A stretch of DNA of 64,000 nt from Spodoptera frugiperda (Eukaryota > Arthropoda > Insecta > Lepidoptera > Noctuidae), in contig NC_064239.1 of assembly GCF_023101765.2 (NCBI RefSeq), positions 2,852,001 through 2,916,000 on the forward strand, written 5' to 3'. The notes under the pieces were generated by a model. The model searched no databases. It was not told the DNA's origin and saw only the letters and a list, made by a program, of their open reading frames with translations. Shown in pieces: positions 48,101 to 60,699 of this stretch; position 1 is the stretch's first letter, and each line of letters opens with the position of its first letter. A program made the position numbers and the translations under genes.

Positions 48101-51100
48101 TTGTGAAGTAACCCGTGTAATTAAAGTTTTTTTTTGTTATTTCATAAGATATTCTTACGTAGATACTTAAGAATGTGACCTCATTTGTTTACCTAAATAG
48201 TTAAGTAAAAAGAATTGTGATAACATGAATTAGTAATAGTGACGAAGCACATTTATTTATAGTCTTCATTAAATATTAATATTAGGTATGCATGTCAGTC
48301 GCTGCTGGTACTAAAAGGGTTGTGATTCGAAAATAATGATGCTGTATTAGAATCACAGAAATGATTACTGAAACTGTTCTGACACGTTAACCGCCACGAC
48401 GCTTAGCGGAGGATTTCAACAGTTTTCTTTCGGTAGTTAGTGTTTTAATTGAAACATTGACCACTCGAAAGTGAAATGAATTAAAAGAAAAGCGCTTTTA
48501 CAATACACTCTATAGGACTATACATAGTTATAACTATCTGTATATACATAATCTATATCTATACACAAACTGTTTTAGTGTTCATATAAAATAAACATAA
48601 TATATTGCTTCCATTATAGTATCCTAAACCAATTTAATTGACTATATACTAAAAAGTAAACATTTACCCACAAATGAAGCTTGGTAACTAACAATAACAT
48701 TAATCATTTTATTATTTAATAGCCCCTTATAATAATTTTGGACAAACACGCTACCAAAGTACTAAAACAATAAATATTGAAGAAGAATTCTTAATATCGT
48801 GTAATATTTATTAAGACTGCGACATTTGACTTGTTTAAGGTCATGATACTATGGCACGCGGCCCTGGCCGTATTCCAGACATATTTTAAATAAACCAGAT
48901 GATGTATTGACCATTTAAAGTTAAACGATTTGAAGAAACGTTTAGCAAATCATTTCCCTATCATTAGATTCATCAGTTTATTTTCCTTAAAGTGTTAAGA
49001 AGTTTACGTAGTAACTAGACTTCTTTCTGTCTTTGGTTGTTACCCGAAGACTGTTGAAGGCAAATCGTATATTAAAACCTATCACCGGTTATATGCAGGG
49101 TGGCTTTTGCTCACTGACTGCCTGCCGTACTCAGTCATTTAATGGTTACTTAACCCAGTCCTTAGCAATTGCTTTCGATATAAAAACGTTACTAAGGAAT
49201 AGTTTGAACGTCACGCCTTTTACCCCCGAAGGGGTAGGCAGAGGTGTATGTAATATAAACTTAAAACTGTACTCTCCATGTTCAAAGGCTTACAACTTCA
49301 CTTAAGACAGATAACTCAAACTCTCTTTTCAACATATTGTAAACATAAGATACAAAAATAATTACACTACTATGGAATTCGGCATCACCACCAGACCGCC
49401 TAACTTCACTTATCGGTCAAACTGATAAACAATAGAGTATTGCTACTACAATGAATGAAAACTGAATAGAAGTTACCAGTTACGACATTAGTTTTTATAC
49501 TCTCGCTAACCCAATCTTATCACTGTTGCCTTGGTATATGAAAACAAAACGGTATTAATAGAAATATTATTTAAATTAGACAATTTTAGTGTATAAAACA
49601 TGTCAAGAGCATACATATTATTCAAACAGCGCTTTAGTGAAAAGGTTACGAAAATTAGAAATGGTTTCGTAGGCTTTCGTAGCAAGCGTTAGGCGTAGGC
49701 ATTGGCTACGCTGTTAGAGCTACGTTGCTACGCACGATTGCCAAAATGACTACACTAAATGGGTCTATGAAATAGACTGTTTGGCTAGACACAAGTACCA
49801 AGGCTATATTTTATTTTTTAATTAGGTACCTATATTATTTTTATAAACATTGTTTTAGAAATGTCTTTTTGAAATGTAATTTACGTAAATGTACTGCTTT
49901 AGATGTTAAGGTGCACGTAAAAGTCATTTAAAACAAAGGACCTATGTCTGGCGCACCCTGGTTAATGAACTTTGCTACCATCGTCGCAGACTTGCCAAGA
50001 TACGAGAAACGGTCACGAAGATGAATAGGTATGAATCATTCATTTTAATTAAATACTTAGGTAAAGGTAGGTACTTATTGGATTTTCCCAACCTTAATGA
50101 AAGGATAAAAGATTTTTTACACAAGAGAATCAATTGATTTGCTTTTGATTCAAATCATGATAATGTTTTTTGTTGGTAAAAAAAATAATTAAAAAAGGCA
50201 TGTTTTGGATGATCCGTGTTCTTTATATAAATTTGTTTTTAGGACATGCGGTTAATACTGTCAGATAATTATTGAAACAATATTTTTGTAAATAGAAGAT
50301 TAACCTAACTTCATCCTTTTAATAGCTTTGTCCGTAAACAGTTACATAATACCAGCTTCTACCCGCGACTTCGTCTGTATGGAATACCTTTAAGTATTAC
50401 AAGTCATGTGTAATAGAGTTCGAGCATATATTTGAAGGCAAGGAAGGTAATTATGGAACAACTCGACTATGATACGTGCGATTCCAAGTAAATGATATGC
50501 GTTGAATATTTTATTGGGTCGTATGATCTGATTGATGTGTAGTCACAAGGAACGATATGTAGGTTATCAACAATTATACGTCTTAGTTTAAATTTAGTTT
50601 CGACTTGCAGTAATGTAGTGATTGTCACTATCATGAGACCTAATTAAAATATCTGTTCAATTTTATAATAATATTGCGTGTACATGTACATATGTAGTAT
50701 ATTATGTATTCGGAATATAGATTACAGATGTAGTTGAAGAATAAATAAATAAAAATTAGTCGCAAAATATATTTTATTCTACAACTCATAATAAGAGCAT
50801 GGATTGACTGCATCGGTTGACTATAGGTATATAAAATAACATGAAAATAATAAAAACAATTGGAAGGAGGTTAACAGAATTGTAGGAAAATAAACTGACG
50901 ATCACTATGTGTTTTGGATTCATTTAAAAACAAATATACCTAAATGAGATTTCAATTAATACTATTAGAACTACATTTATATGTACTATGTATTTACTGG
51001 TCTAACTTAACCGAATTCCACTACACATGTATATAGACATATATAGGTACTAAACAAAGGATTAAGATACCTACTACCTACTGCTTAAGTACCTACGAAG

Positions 51101-52700
51101 TATGTATGTACATAATTATAATTGTATATGTTCTAAATTCTTAATCAAAGCGTGCAAATATAGCGTAATCTATACACGCGGCAGGTAATGTTTATACATA
51201 GGTACCTAGTTATATATAAGTATGTTAATTCAACATAGTGCATGACTCTATGTACTCATTATGTGAATCAAATAATTAATGATATTTTCCTTATTGATAC
51301 TTTGCACAGTTACAGTAAACTACTAAGAAATTAATAATGAACCTAATTAACCTAGATATTTTGATTATTAGATATCAATTATTAAGTTAATTATTTCATT
51401 TTGTATGGAGTGGATTTGTATTGAAACGTTTTGTAATTGTTATCATTTCATGTTTTAGTTTACGATGCTAACCATTACTGATAGTCGTGATAATGATGAT
51501 TTACAATTTGTTTTCATATTTTTATAACGTAACAATTATATCGCGTAAACTTTTCCGCTGATTATTGTTTTTAATTAATGTCATTTTTTTGCTCGTTGTC
51601 TCAAGAAGTTATAGAGTATATCTACTGAATGAATAGAATTTACGACATCGTTAATTGTCTATCGTTTTTGCTTGCAGTTAACAAATCACCCTTAGTACAG
51701 GAAAATAATAAATAACGAATATCATCTGTAATTATAGTCAATTATTACAATAGCGTCGAAAGTTGATGAACAACTGATTTTGTTTTTTTGTTCTAAACAA
51801 TCAATGTACAGCATTGACAATGTCGTAGTGAATTAATTAGCGTGGCAGTGTCATGCGGCAACCTTGGGACTAGTCATTCAAGACCAAGGCCCCCCCATCG
51901 ACATTACATCAACCATGCACAAGCCCCATGTATGCAAATATCCAATCAACATACATAAAAACACGACCAACAGTAATATAACTCTACAAAAGGTTTAACG
52001 CATCATTAATTCGCCAACATTCAATCAAACTGCTATGACTTTTTAATTAAGTCGGTTTATACTCGTATTTTGTTATGGAAATCCACCGGCAACAGCTGAC
52101 GATATCTCGCGTACAAAATGCCGGCTTACGAGTTTATAAATGAGATCACGCACTGTTAACAAAATTCCTAACGGTGACCACGGTACATGAGACGCGATAC
52201 TTGCAGTTTTTAGTTGTATGTAAGTCAGGAAATGCAGTATCCGATCGAAGTGTACGTGGAATCTTCCCGAAATGTACCGATACGTACCGCGCACGCTCCC
52301 CGGCCCTTTCTAGAACCCGCTCCCATTTGCATTTCAATGGATTGTAAACACACTATGAAATGGATATTTTGAGGCATTTATAATACCGTAAACAGAGTTA
52401 CTGAGTAGTTTATTTTTAGATATTTCACATAAAACACCCGTATTAACACAGCACTGTAAACTGCGATCGTTAAATGCGATTGTTTTTGTCATTTTTATAT
52501 TAAACCTTTAAAGAAACATAATGGAAATCGTATGTTCACGAAAACTATGTAAAAATCTGTGTACAATACCTCGCTTTCCTCTCGAGATCGCCGGTTTTGT
52601 CATTCCTCTTCAAAATAAAAGGCAATCGGTTCGACACAACGATCATGCTGCCCTTGCTGTTGCACGCGGATCGACTGGCACTGCTGTCCGTTCCACTCAT
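39199..52700 (-). CDS. Tps1: Trehalose-6-phosphate synthase fused to phosphatase domain, 12 coding exons
   Basis: Predicted join of complement 52570-52700, 47067-47223, 44377-44652, 44172-44289, 43636-44083, 43285-43527, 42512-42706, 42107-42296, 40407-40544, 40031-40217, 39624-39730, 39199-39489, giving 826 residues. It makes trehalose-6-phosphate from UDP-glucose and glucose-6-phosphate, the key step to trehalose, the insect haemolymph sugar; it is cytosolic and active in fat body. The GT20 domain (about 19-500) shows SNRLP (22-26), AGGL (45-48), HDYHLML (175-181), GVDRLDYTKG (303-312, substrate-binding Arg/Lys) and DGMNLVAKE (405-413). The HAD-type TPP domain (about 524-790) shows the nucleophile motif DYDGTLAP (536-543), SGRN (576-579) and GDDVTDEDAM (720-729), so both active sites look intact. 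The tail is Ser/Thr/Pro-rich. All 11 introns are GT-AG and phase-consistent. The start is the first ATG of exon 1; the frame upstream has only a TTG. Confidence 0.96.
40545..42106 (-). other. TPS intron 8
   Basis: 1.56 kb of AT-rich sequence between exons 8 and 9. No repeat family of the window and no coding pattern seen. Confidence 0.5.
44653..47066 (-). other. TPS intron 2
   Basis: 2.4 kb, AT-rich. It contains a CT-rich microsatellite at about 45955-45975. Directly after it is a 15-bp perfect inverted repeat, ACTTCTAGTATAGTC at 45977-45991 against GACTATACTAGAAGT at 46017-46031, with a further nested palindrome. A CTGCCTGTCTTTCATAGGGG/TAGGCAGAG stretch at about 46420-46450 resembles the tail of SINE family C. 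No coding pattern. Confidence 0.5.
47698..48065. repeat. 93-bp minisatellite, four units
   Basis: Units begin with ACTTTATTTTCAA at 47698, 47791, 47884 and 47977, an exact 93-bp period. Each contains TTTCGTAGTTAAATCGAAAA-like text and ends near GGTTGACCCTAGTACCGA. Units 1 and 2 are almost identical, unit 3 has several substitutions, and unit 4 is diverged with a short deletion. Divergence thus rises in one direction across the array. No ORF. Confidence 0.9.
49205..49250 (-). repeat. SINE family C tail fragment (TPS intron 1)
   Basis: CGTCACGCCTTTTACCCCCG, AAGGGGTAGGCAGAGGTG matches the 3' end of family C in reverse orientation (compare 36950-36990). Only the tail is left. Confidence 0.5.
52570..52700 (-). 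CDS. Tps1: TPS exon 1 (start exon)
   Basis: ATG at 52700 opens MSGTDSSASR, followed by MIVVSNRLPFILKR, the first strand and loop of the GT20 fold. Donor CGAG/GTATTG leaves two bases of a serine codon that exon 2 completes. A second ATG (residue 19) directly precedes VVSNRLP and could serve as an alternative start. Confidence 0.93.
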
Positions 52701-53060
52701 GTTTTTGCTTTCTTTGCTAACGTTCCTATTCACGACCAATCACAGAGTCGCCTGCACGCATGCGCGACCGAAAACGGAGGGATTTTCGAAACAAAATGTT
52801 TATTCAGCACTGTGTTTGTATTGTTTTTGTCATCGCAAGTAACTCGACGTGGTATATTCCCGCGCTGTTGTTCAGAATGTCTAAATTGACATCATGGACG
52901 GAGATCGAAGGCGTACTGTTTCTTTTGTGTGCGTCGGGTGCCTTTATAGACTATGCGAGACGCGTCGCAGAAGGGCGAAGTGGTTGCGTGCGTCTGTGAG
53001 GCGGCGGCGGAGGTCCGCGGTGTCGTTGTAAAGGGGTTATCACTCATTGACCTCTCTTCA
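52701..53060 (-). promoter_or_regulatory. TPS promoter / 5' leader region
   Basis: Upstream of the TPS ATG the minus strand has a CCAAT-type sequence on plus (GACCAATCACAGAG at about 52734) and a GC-rich block at about 52955-53030 (GAGGCGGCGGCGGAGGTCCG on plus). No TATA box at a fitting distance was seen. The exact start site, or any non-coding first exon, cannot be decided from sequence. Confidence 0.4.
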
Positions 53061-55673
53061 AGAATTGTCTTGCATCTTATCCGACTGAAAATGCGAATTC
53101 GGTGTTTGTGATTATTAAAACATGAGGCTTGACTGCGGCTAATGTATCCGAATTTGATAAAAAACTATGAGTAAGTATAAACTTTGTTCACAAAATTGAA
53201 TTAGAACTGGGCCAATGAAAATAAATAATATTTTTATTAGGCCACTGATAACATGTTTTTAGTGATTTTGTGGCGGATACGTGTGGTTTGTTTATGTGGT
53301 TTAATTATTTATTGCGCAAGCTAATCCCCCGTATTCACCTCTATGAAACCCTTTTTAAGAACAAAACCTTTTACTTCACATTTTTCAATTTGAATTGCGG
53401 ATCGCGCAAGGTACATTTCTTTTTTAATGGCCGAAACGATTTTTGTTTTGGAGACAAGCACTACAAGTTTAGTATGGATCATTTTACGAAAAGATAATGA
53501 GCTCTTTAGGTAATGTCGTAAGCAGACATAAATTAAATAATCAATAACAACAATGAATGAATATCAAAGCAAAGATACACTACAGGACAACACTGTCCGT
53601 AGGTTCATGAACACATTCTCACTTAATGACCAAGTAATCGTTACAAAAACCTTGGATCGGCTGTTTACACTGCCATAAAGGATGCGAGCACTTTTGTAAA
53701 ACAAACAATTTTCTCGGTACGATTTCAAAATCAAAAACGGCTATTAAAAATTATTATAATTTTTTAAACCTAAAGGGATGTGCCTAGGTGTTACTATGGT
53801 ACTACTATTTTAGTAGTTGTGTCAGTGCAGTGCTTAACCTGTCGCACTATGTTTTTTAGAACTGTGGTCAAGATGAAATAAATCTCCTTTTCAAAAGAAA
53901 ACTTAAAAAAATAAGTTAACAATACAACATAGGTACACTATCAGAGAGACCTTTGTGAAAAAAAAATAACAATAAATCGTTGCCCGAACCATAATCGAAC
54001 ATTCACCTGCATAATCAATAGCTGCTCTTACAACAAATAGACGAAAGAGGCAGTAAAAAAATTGCATTAAAAAAAAAGATACATTCTGGAAACGTCACCT
54101 GTGAGATGCATCTAGAAACGCATCGAATTTAGATAATTATCGACCTTAGAATTAAATATACATTGAGACTATAATCTGTTTGGCAATTTACCTATCTACC
54201 GTGTTTTAGGAAAACTGTTTCACTGCACGGGAATAGTTTTTCCGTGACAGTGTGTCATGGTGTTCGTGTTGTGACGTGTGCGTGTTTCATGCGTGGTGCG
54301 CACGCGCGTGTCGCGTGCCACACTGACTCCTGCGCATGACCAAATCACGGGCGACTGAATGAATGACTGAATGACTCCTCACCGTGGTTTATTACACATG
54401 CAAGTGACGTAGCCAACCAACATGTGCTTTTGTTTACAAATCATGCGTAATTGGATTGGTTATCATTTAGAATTTCGGTGGTCCTTGAATTTATTTGGTT
54501 GGTTGAATCGTCGCAAGTGGAACTGTGATCAAATAGGTTTCATGTCTAATTTCAGCGTCTATCAGTGTTTTGGGTTCTTACCTAGACGCTTAGCATAAGT
54601 GGCGGAAAGTATCTATGTCTTTAGTTTAATTAATATTTATGAGGTAAGTTTTAAAATAGGTATTGTACCTATACAGCTAATAATAATATTGGTTTAGCCA
54701 GTGCATCCAAACGGTCAGATTAGTCGGATTACATACCTAGAGTTTCGTATTATTGTTTTGTTATGTCTACACGTGTGTTATTTAATACCTACCTACTCTG
54801 CGTGATTATGAAATCAATTAATTGTGACAAGTTACATAATGGTTTATTATTTATTTATTTAATTTGTATCCTATAATGGAAGTTTATAAATTGCACCGCG
54901 GAAGTTAAGAAGTAATACCTTAGTAAAGTAGAGCTAGTACCTACTTAATTTCATTTGTAAACTAAGAAAAAATAATTATAATAAATGTCTAAAGAAGTAA
55001 TTGTGTTATTATTTGTTGGTCTCGTAAGATTTTTGTTTAGGGATGAACAATAATAATAACAAACTATAAATTAGTAGACGTTAAGTCGATATATTCACAA
55101 AAAGCTATGCACAGAGAGGAGTGGAAGGAGTGTAGAGAGGCCTTTGCCCTGCAGTGGGACGATCATGGCTGAAATCTATATGTTTAATCGATAATTTGAT
55201 CTGAATAAGTGACACTGGCCACTTAATTCCTTGAACTGAAAACCACAAATTACCTTAAATTGGATAAAGAACGATCGATAATGTTTACAAAATGCTCTCG
55301 AAAATTGATTACGTAAAGTCGGCTGGATGATAAACTTGGTGTCAAGTAAATCATCGTCATCGTCATGGAAACTTTATTTCAATTGAACTTGGTCATGTAA
55401 CTTGTTAACTGAACACGATGTCAATTGTGTGCTATACTTCAATGTTCATTGTGTTTTTTATTGTATACGGCAGCAGACCTGGTGGAATCGGTGCTGTCCA
55501 TGGCATACCTGCACACAAGCAACTACAGAGGAGTTAGAAGGCGTGTTCGACTTTATGTAATTGAGGACGGGGGTAGAGGAGATGTCCGGTACGCTCACTT
55601 TCTTTCACTTCGGTTTTCTGCTGGGCCGGAGTTGAACGGAGTCGAGCCAGCCTATTCGAGGGCTGATGTCGAT
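53061..55673. other. Gene-free region right of TPS
   Basis: AT-rich, no gene recognised. Notable are a GC/GTGTG-rich stretch at about 54245-54330 (GTGGTGCGCACGCGCGTGTC) followed by short tandem GAATGACT units, and a 75-bp exon-like segment at about 55470-55545. Confidence 0.4.
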
Positions 55674-55826
55674 GGAGCTGCGGATTGCCTAGCGGGTTAC
55701 CAGGGCTCCGGCTCGAAAAGCAGGTGTAGGAACGGGGTGGTTTTAGTCAGTAAGAATCTGATACTCACTCTCGCCTCGCCCAAGGCGAGAGAAGTAATTG
55801 GATGATTTTTCCCGCTCAAAAAAACC
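55674..55826 (+). repeat. Dispersed repeat A, copy 4 (nearly complete)
   Basis: GGAGCTGCGGATTGCCTAGC, GGGTTACCAGGGCTCCGG, AACGGGGTGGTTTTAGTCAG, CTCGCCTCGCCCAAGGCGAG, then AATTGGATGATTTTTCCCGC and an A-run. With the 61.3-kb copy it defines an element of about 150 bp ending in poly-A. Confidence 0.8.
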
Positions 55827-58800
55827 TGTCCGAACCGAAGCATGGCTCTCCCACGTGTAAAAGTACCATTCCCACTTGTATCAGTGTGTCATAAACTTTA
55901 TAACAATCTGATACTGAGATTGGGAAATTGTCATAGTCAAGTACCATAATAGTATTACTGTTTATGACACATAAACGTGTTATACACGTGAGTAAAATAA
56001 TTCTATAGGTAATGGAAATATGACTGAAATAAAATTAATTACTCCCTGGCTGTGGAAAATCTACAGTTTGCGCGCAATTAAGTTAATATTGTCTTATGCA
56101 CTGTTATCGAGGTAAAATGTAAATGTATGCAGTTTCATATTTACAGGCTTATTGTGTTTAATTATGATACCCAATGCAACGTCAGTGCTAATTATGGGCG
56201 ATGCAGAAATTTCGATATTTTTACAGATTGGTACCTACATGCGTCAGTATCAGAATCAGTGCAGGTCTTAATGAGGAATTACGGATTACTGACTTGCTGA
56301 AACACAATGTAACCGTTGTTTCACGTCAGTTTTCTGAGAGGTCGTGGTATCACTTGGATCGAGCTGCTATACTATATGCTATGATATGCTAGCATGTCTG
56401 TCATGAGACAGTCTGTCACAATCTGAAATAGATTTTAGATAAAAAAAACTTGGTAGACGTTATTTAGACTCTCGATTATGAATGAGTCATTCAGTAAGGA
56501 AGGTTTATGAATGAGTGGCTCACGGCTAGCCTCGTCAACACAGTGACGTCACAACACATGTGAGTTTACCGCCATCATTCTATGTGGAAACTGTAACGTA
56601 CATACCTAGCCTACCTGACCTTGAATTAAACGTATGTGTGTTATACATACGATGGTGTAAAGAAAAATAAATATTCCATATGAACAGCTATAAAGGTATA
56701 ATTAAAATCTCGTTCGTAACTCGTTGCCTATTCTTGAGTTCGGAATAGAAAGACATTGTTGTAAGATTTTGGCAATTATTATTATTATGCAACTACAGCT
56801 CAAACCCGCGTAAAGAGTCGTGAATGCGTTTACAAACATACAAGTTCACATACACGACACGACACCCAGACCCGAAACAACAATTTGTGGATCACACAGA
56901 GTTTGCTCCTGAGCCTGCTACACGTTGCACGGCAGCCGGTTGCCCAACCACCGCGACAACGATCATTAAATATTATAGAAATTATAGTATTAATGTACCG
57001 ATGTATTAGTTCAAAACACTCTCTAGATAGGTTACCTTTATTCAGTACCTAACTAACTAAGTACTAGTTACGATGCCACTCAGCAAATTGGTGCGGGATA
57101 GAATGCAGGTAGTGGCGACCTAGATGCCAGGCTCCAATGATTAGGTGTACCTAACTACAAGACTACAATGACATGCATCGTGATAACGATTGTCTCACGC
57201 AGACTACTCGTGTCAGTATCTATTGTATCAGTTTGCCTGTACGCACAATACAATGATAAATATATGTTTATGATTTTTTTCATGGCTATCGGCTTAGATT
57301 AGTGACTTTAATGTGAAGTTCTTCCGTTCCCGCGATAAATATAGATAGGTAGAGATACAGATACACTTTGCAAACTTTCATAAGAATTTGTAAAGTACAT
57401 TAAGTAGTTTTGGGATACATGCATCATTTTTAATAAAAAAAGGTTAAATTTGAAAATGCGACCACAATTTCTCTGGTTTTATTTTGCTAATGCATTTTTG
57501 AAAATTCTTGGTAACATTATATTTTTTTGGTGCACATTTAGACCGACAAATACACTAATGATTAAGGTACTTACGCAAACTTGAACACACTACTTTCAGG
57601 TTGAAATAGACTACAGGATAAGTCAGAAAGTAAATAGGAAACTAACCATTAATCACCTTATGTACTGTGTCTATGTACAAAGTTAAGTAATTATCTTCCC
57701 AAAAGGTTTTCCCTAGTTGCAGTGCGTCAGACATTAGAGATTTATAGTTGTACAAAACTGCATTAATATTGCAGTTATATGTATCTTTATTGTACTTAGT
57801 AATAGTTGTTATTTTTTGTTGTGTTGCAGTTACAAACGTCACAGCTTTTATATCCGCCGTAGTTGTAAAAGTCAATATAAATATTAATTATACTTAATAC
57901 ACTTTAGTACTAGTCGTTTTTGAGTACTTTTGTCATATTTTAAGTCTTATATACCTATGAGTATTAATAGACTTACGATAGCCAATGACCAGGCAAGATT
58001 TCAGACTCTACTATTACTGAGAATTTTGGAAACTAAATAAACTATAAAACTTAATTCGACTTGGAAATCAAAACGGATACCAATCATCTTCGATATATTC
58101 GTGCTTGTTAATTTACCATAAGTAGGTAGTTCTAAGGACTTCTACAGTTATTTTTTAATTATAGTTTCTAGTAAGCATTTAATTGTCGTTCAAAGTCAAT
58201 CAATCAAGATTACTATTTATCCTTAATTACTTAAGTAAGTATTGGCAATATCAATAGCATCCGCCATAGTCGCAGCATTGAACTACATAATTTAATCAAC
58301 AATATTTTTAATCGCTCCGATATTCATTGGAATCATAATATTTATGTTTATAAAGAACTGTTCGTTTGACCTCTTGATCATTATATAACTTTGCGTTATT
58401 TATTTTTTATAAATATTATTAATTAATCTGTAACGCAAAAGCTTTAGGTACCTACTTCATTTTAAGATATTTTTTTTAAAGAAGGAATTTTGCTCAGAAA
58501 ATGAAGAAAACTACAATAAAACCTGGGTGAGTGTCCAAAAAAAAAACACAAGACGTTAGCCGCATATACAAAAAAAAAAACCATCTGTATCTTTCAGGAA
58601 CTATAAAGCATTAAACAGGAGAACAGCTAACCTTAAGCTTATAATACATATGTAGATATGTATTATTAAGTAACTCTATACCTGCGCAATTTACCCAAAT
58701 AGTAATAGCGAATAAACATTGATCATTGAGTATTCCAGATACATATAGCCGTATAGGTATAACATATTTAGGTATGTATGTAGTATCAGTATGCGTGGTA

Positions 58801-59039
58801 GACAACGTGACCGACGTTTGATAAGTTGACGTGTTGTGTTTATAGGTCCCAATTTTAAGGAAACATATTGTTTATCAGTGCATGAACGATTTATGCAAGA
58901 TTTCTGACCTGAGCTCGTCATAGATGACGTGAGTGCGTCTGTAGAGAGTGCAATTGACTTCTGGGGGGCATCAAAATGTAAGAAGGGGTGCACAGAGATT
59001 TTTTTTTTAAAACGGTTGCTATACACTATCATTTTATCC
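55827..59039. other. Gene-free region with one SINE B copy
   Basis: AT-rich, no coding pattern recognised. Apart from the SINE at 56848-56965 I see nothing assignable. Confidence 0.4.
56848..56965 (-). repeat. SINE family B copy
   Basis: CGACACCCAGACCCGAAACA, ACAATTTGTGGATCACACAG and GCTACACGTTGCACGGCAGC match the 59.0-kb copy in order and spacing. The B-box region carries a small deletion (CTGAGCCTGCTACACG where others have GGGAATCAAACCCGC). Confidence 0.7.
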
Positions 59040-59190
59040 TGTGTTGTGGGTGCCTGTACAAACATACAATTTCACATGCACACGACACCCAGATACAGAA
59101 CAACAATTTGTGGATCACACAAAGTGTTGCTTCGTGCGGGAATCAAACCCGCTACACATTCCACAGCAGCCCAGCCACCGCGCAGTAGAA
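59040..59190 (-). repeat. SINE family B, best copy
   Basis: On the minus strand it reads GCGGTGGCTGGGCTGCTG, then GCGGGTTTGATTCCCGC (B box with one mismatch to GGTTCGATTCC) around 59135-59152. The family body follows: TGTGATCCACAAATTGTTG, CTGGGTGTCGTGTGCATGTG and ending GGCACCCACAACACAGG. The internal pol III boxes make it a tRNA-derived SINE. Confidence 0.75.
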
Positions 59191-59364
59191 GATGAATGTA
59201 ATTTTGATTGTATAGATATTGTCATTATAGTTGCTACTCTGGTCTTGAAAAGGCCGCATCGGTTAGTATAATAGGTAATATTGGGAATTGTTTTTTTCTA
59301 TTGTGATCGATAATTATGACCATTGCATCAATACTTTTTCCAATTATTTTATAGAGTACCTACT

Positions 59365-59462
59365 GTAAAACGGGGTGAATAGATACAGAAGAGGGGTGAA
59401 AAAATGTTGGGAAAATGTTCTAACATCTATTCACCCTTTGATTTTTACTCACCCCGTTTTAC
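59365..59462. mobile_element. 98-bp MITE with perfect 14-bp inverted ends
   Basis: GTAAAACGGGGTGA at 59365-59378 and TCACCCCGTTTTAC at 59449-59462 are exact inverted repeats. Inside, GGGGTGAA and TTCACCC pair again, so most of the element can fold. Internal sequence is non-coding. Size and structure fit a miniature inverted-repeat transposon. Confidence 0.65.
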
Positions 59463-60226
59463 CGTTACTAAATTAGATTTGGCTATCAGTACTTTATGTG
59501 AAGAGCGCTGTGAACGCAATGTCAAATGTGAATCATTTAGGTATGAATCACTTAGTAGGGCACCTGTACATGCAATGAAAGTGTGGCTCAAGGATAAATG
59601 TAGGAAAATTCCTAAACAATTTACGGTTTAATTTTCCTATTCAATCTAGTCCACCTTTACCAAAGTAAAAACTTATATAAAATGCAACTCTGCATTACAG
59701 AGATATAGCTTTTTGCCACCGAACCGCATATTAAGAGGTATTTCTAACACCATATACCTATCATATATATGTTGGTAGGTACATAATTGTTGAAACTGGA
59801 TCAGGTAAAGTTTGGATCCAGGTCATCAAGACAAGAGCAGCAGTATTTTGTCAACAAGTGAGCTATCTGCAATTAATGTGTTATTTTAGATGCACGATAT
59901 ATGTATTAATTTGAATATATTATATTATAATTTTAATATCGCAAAATATTGTACAATGTATTGGCGCCAAAATGAGAAAACACAAATGAACAATCGTATA
60001 AAAATTACAGATTCGAAATTCAAATGTAATATTTTTTAATTTTTAAGTGTAACAGTATTTATGGCCAGACTAAGTATTAGAATTAAAATCAGTGTTTGAA
60101 CAGATTATAATGATCACTGACTAATGTTTATGGATATAATCTATTTGGGAGGAAGCCTACATCTTAATAGTAGTAAATCAATCGGTCTCAATCTTAATGA
60201 ATGTAAGTATAAAAGTTATTTTTCGT

Positions 60227-60254
60227 GCATGACCGTGTTCGCACACGGTCATGC
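60227..60254. other. Perfect 12-bp stem, 4-base loop hairpin
   Basis: GCATGACCGTGT, loop TCGC, ACACGGTCATGC. It is flanked by AT-rich sequence and not part of a recognised repeat. Either strand would form a stable hairpin. Confidence 0.7.
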
Positions 60255-60699
60255 TTCTATGTATTTCTATGGCAATATGCTAAATCTCTACTGTAATCAC
60301 TACATGTGATTCAAAACATAACTGTCAATGAGTTAGCGTTCAATTTAATAAGCGCTCTTTCACCCCATCGGGGGATAAAAGTCGGGGTGATATATAAGAT
60401 AGTGATTATTAATTAGCTTTATCTAGCTTAGAGTCAGGTCTCAAAAGTAGGTACTCATTACTAAGAACATTCAAGAAGCGCGGCCCGTTTTATATCGATA
60501 ACACTTACTAGAATATTTACTCGATAATCGTAAGCAACTGAGGGCCAGTTGTAGGTTTGCATTAAATAAGTTATTTTGTTGGTTTGTTTGTATAGAAAAA
60601 GATTTTTTTAATTCTATAACTAAGAAAATCTTCCAAAAGTGAAGAGAAAATACGTATCCCAATCCCCATAAATAGGCATCCAATGTTGACCATTTGTGT

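Larger units (their letters stand above)
47224..52569 (-). other. TPS intron 1 (5.3 kb)
   Basis: The long first intron between exon 1, ending KRNDKTGDLERKA, and exon 2, starting with the rest of SAGGLVTA. It holds the 93-bp minisatellite (47698-48065) and a SINE C tail (about 49205-49250). The rest is AT-rich without coding pattern. Long first introns often carry enhancers; nothing specific is visible. Confidence 0.5.

Noticed and set aside
52701..52739. Thirteen-residue N-terminal extension of TPS
   Set aside because: The frame upstream of 52700 begins with TTG, not ATG. The first ATG at 52700 gives the expected 826 residues.
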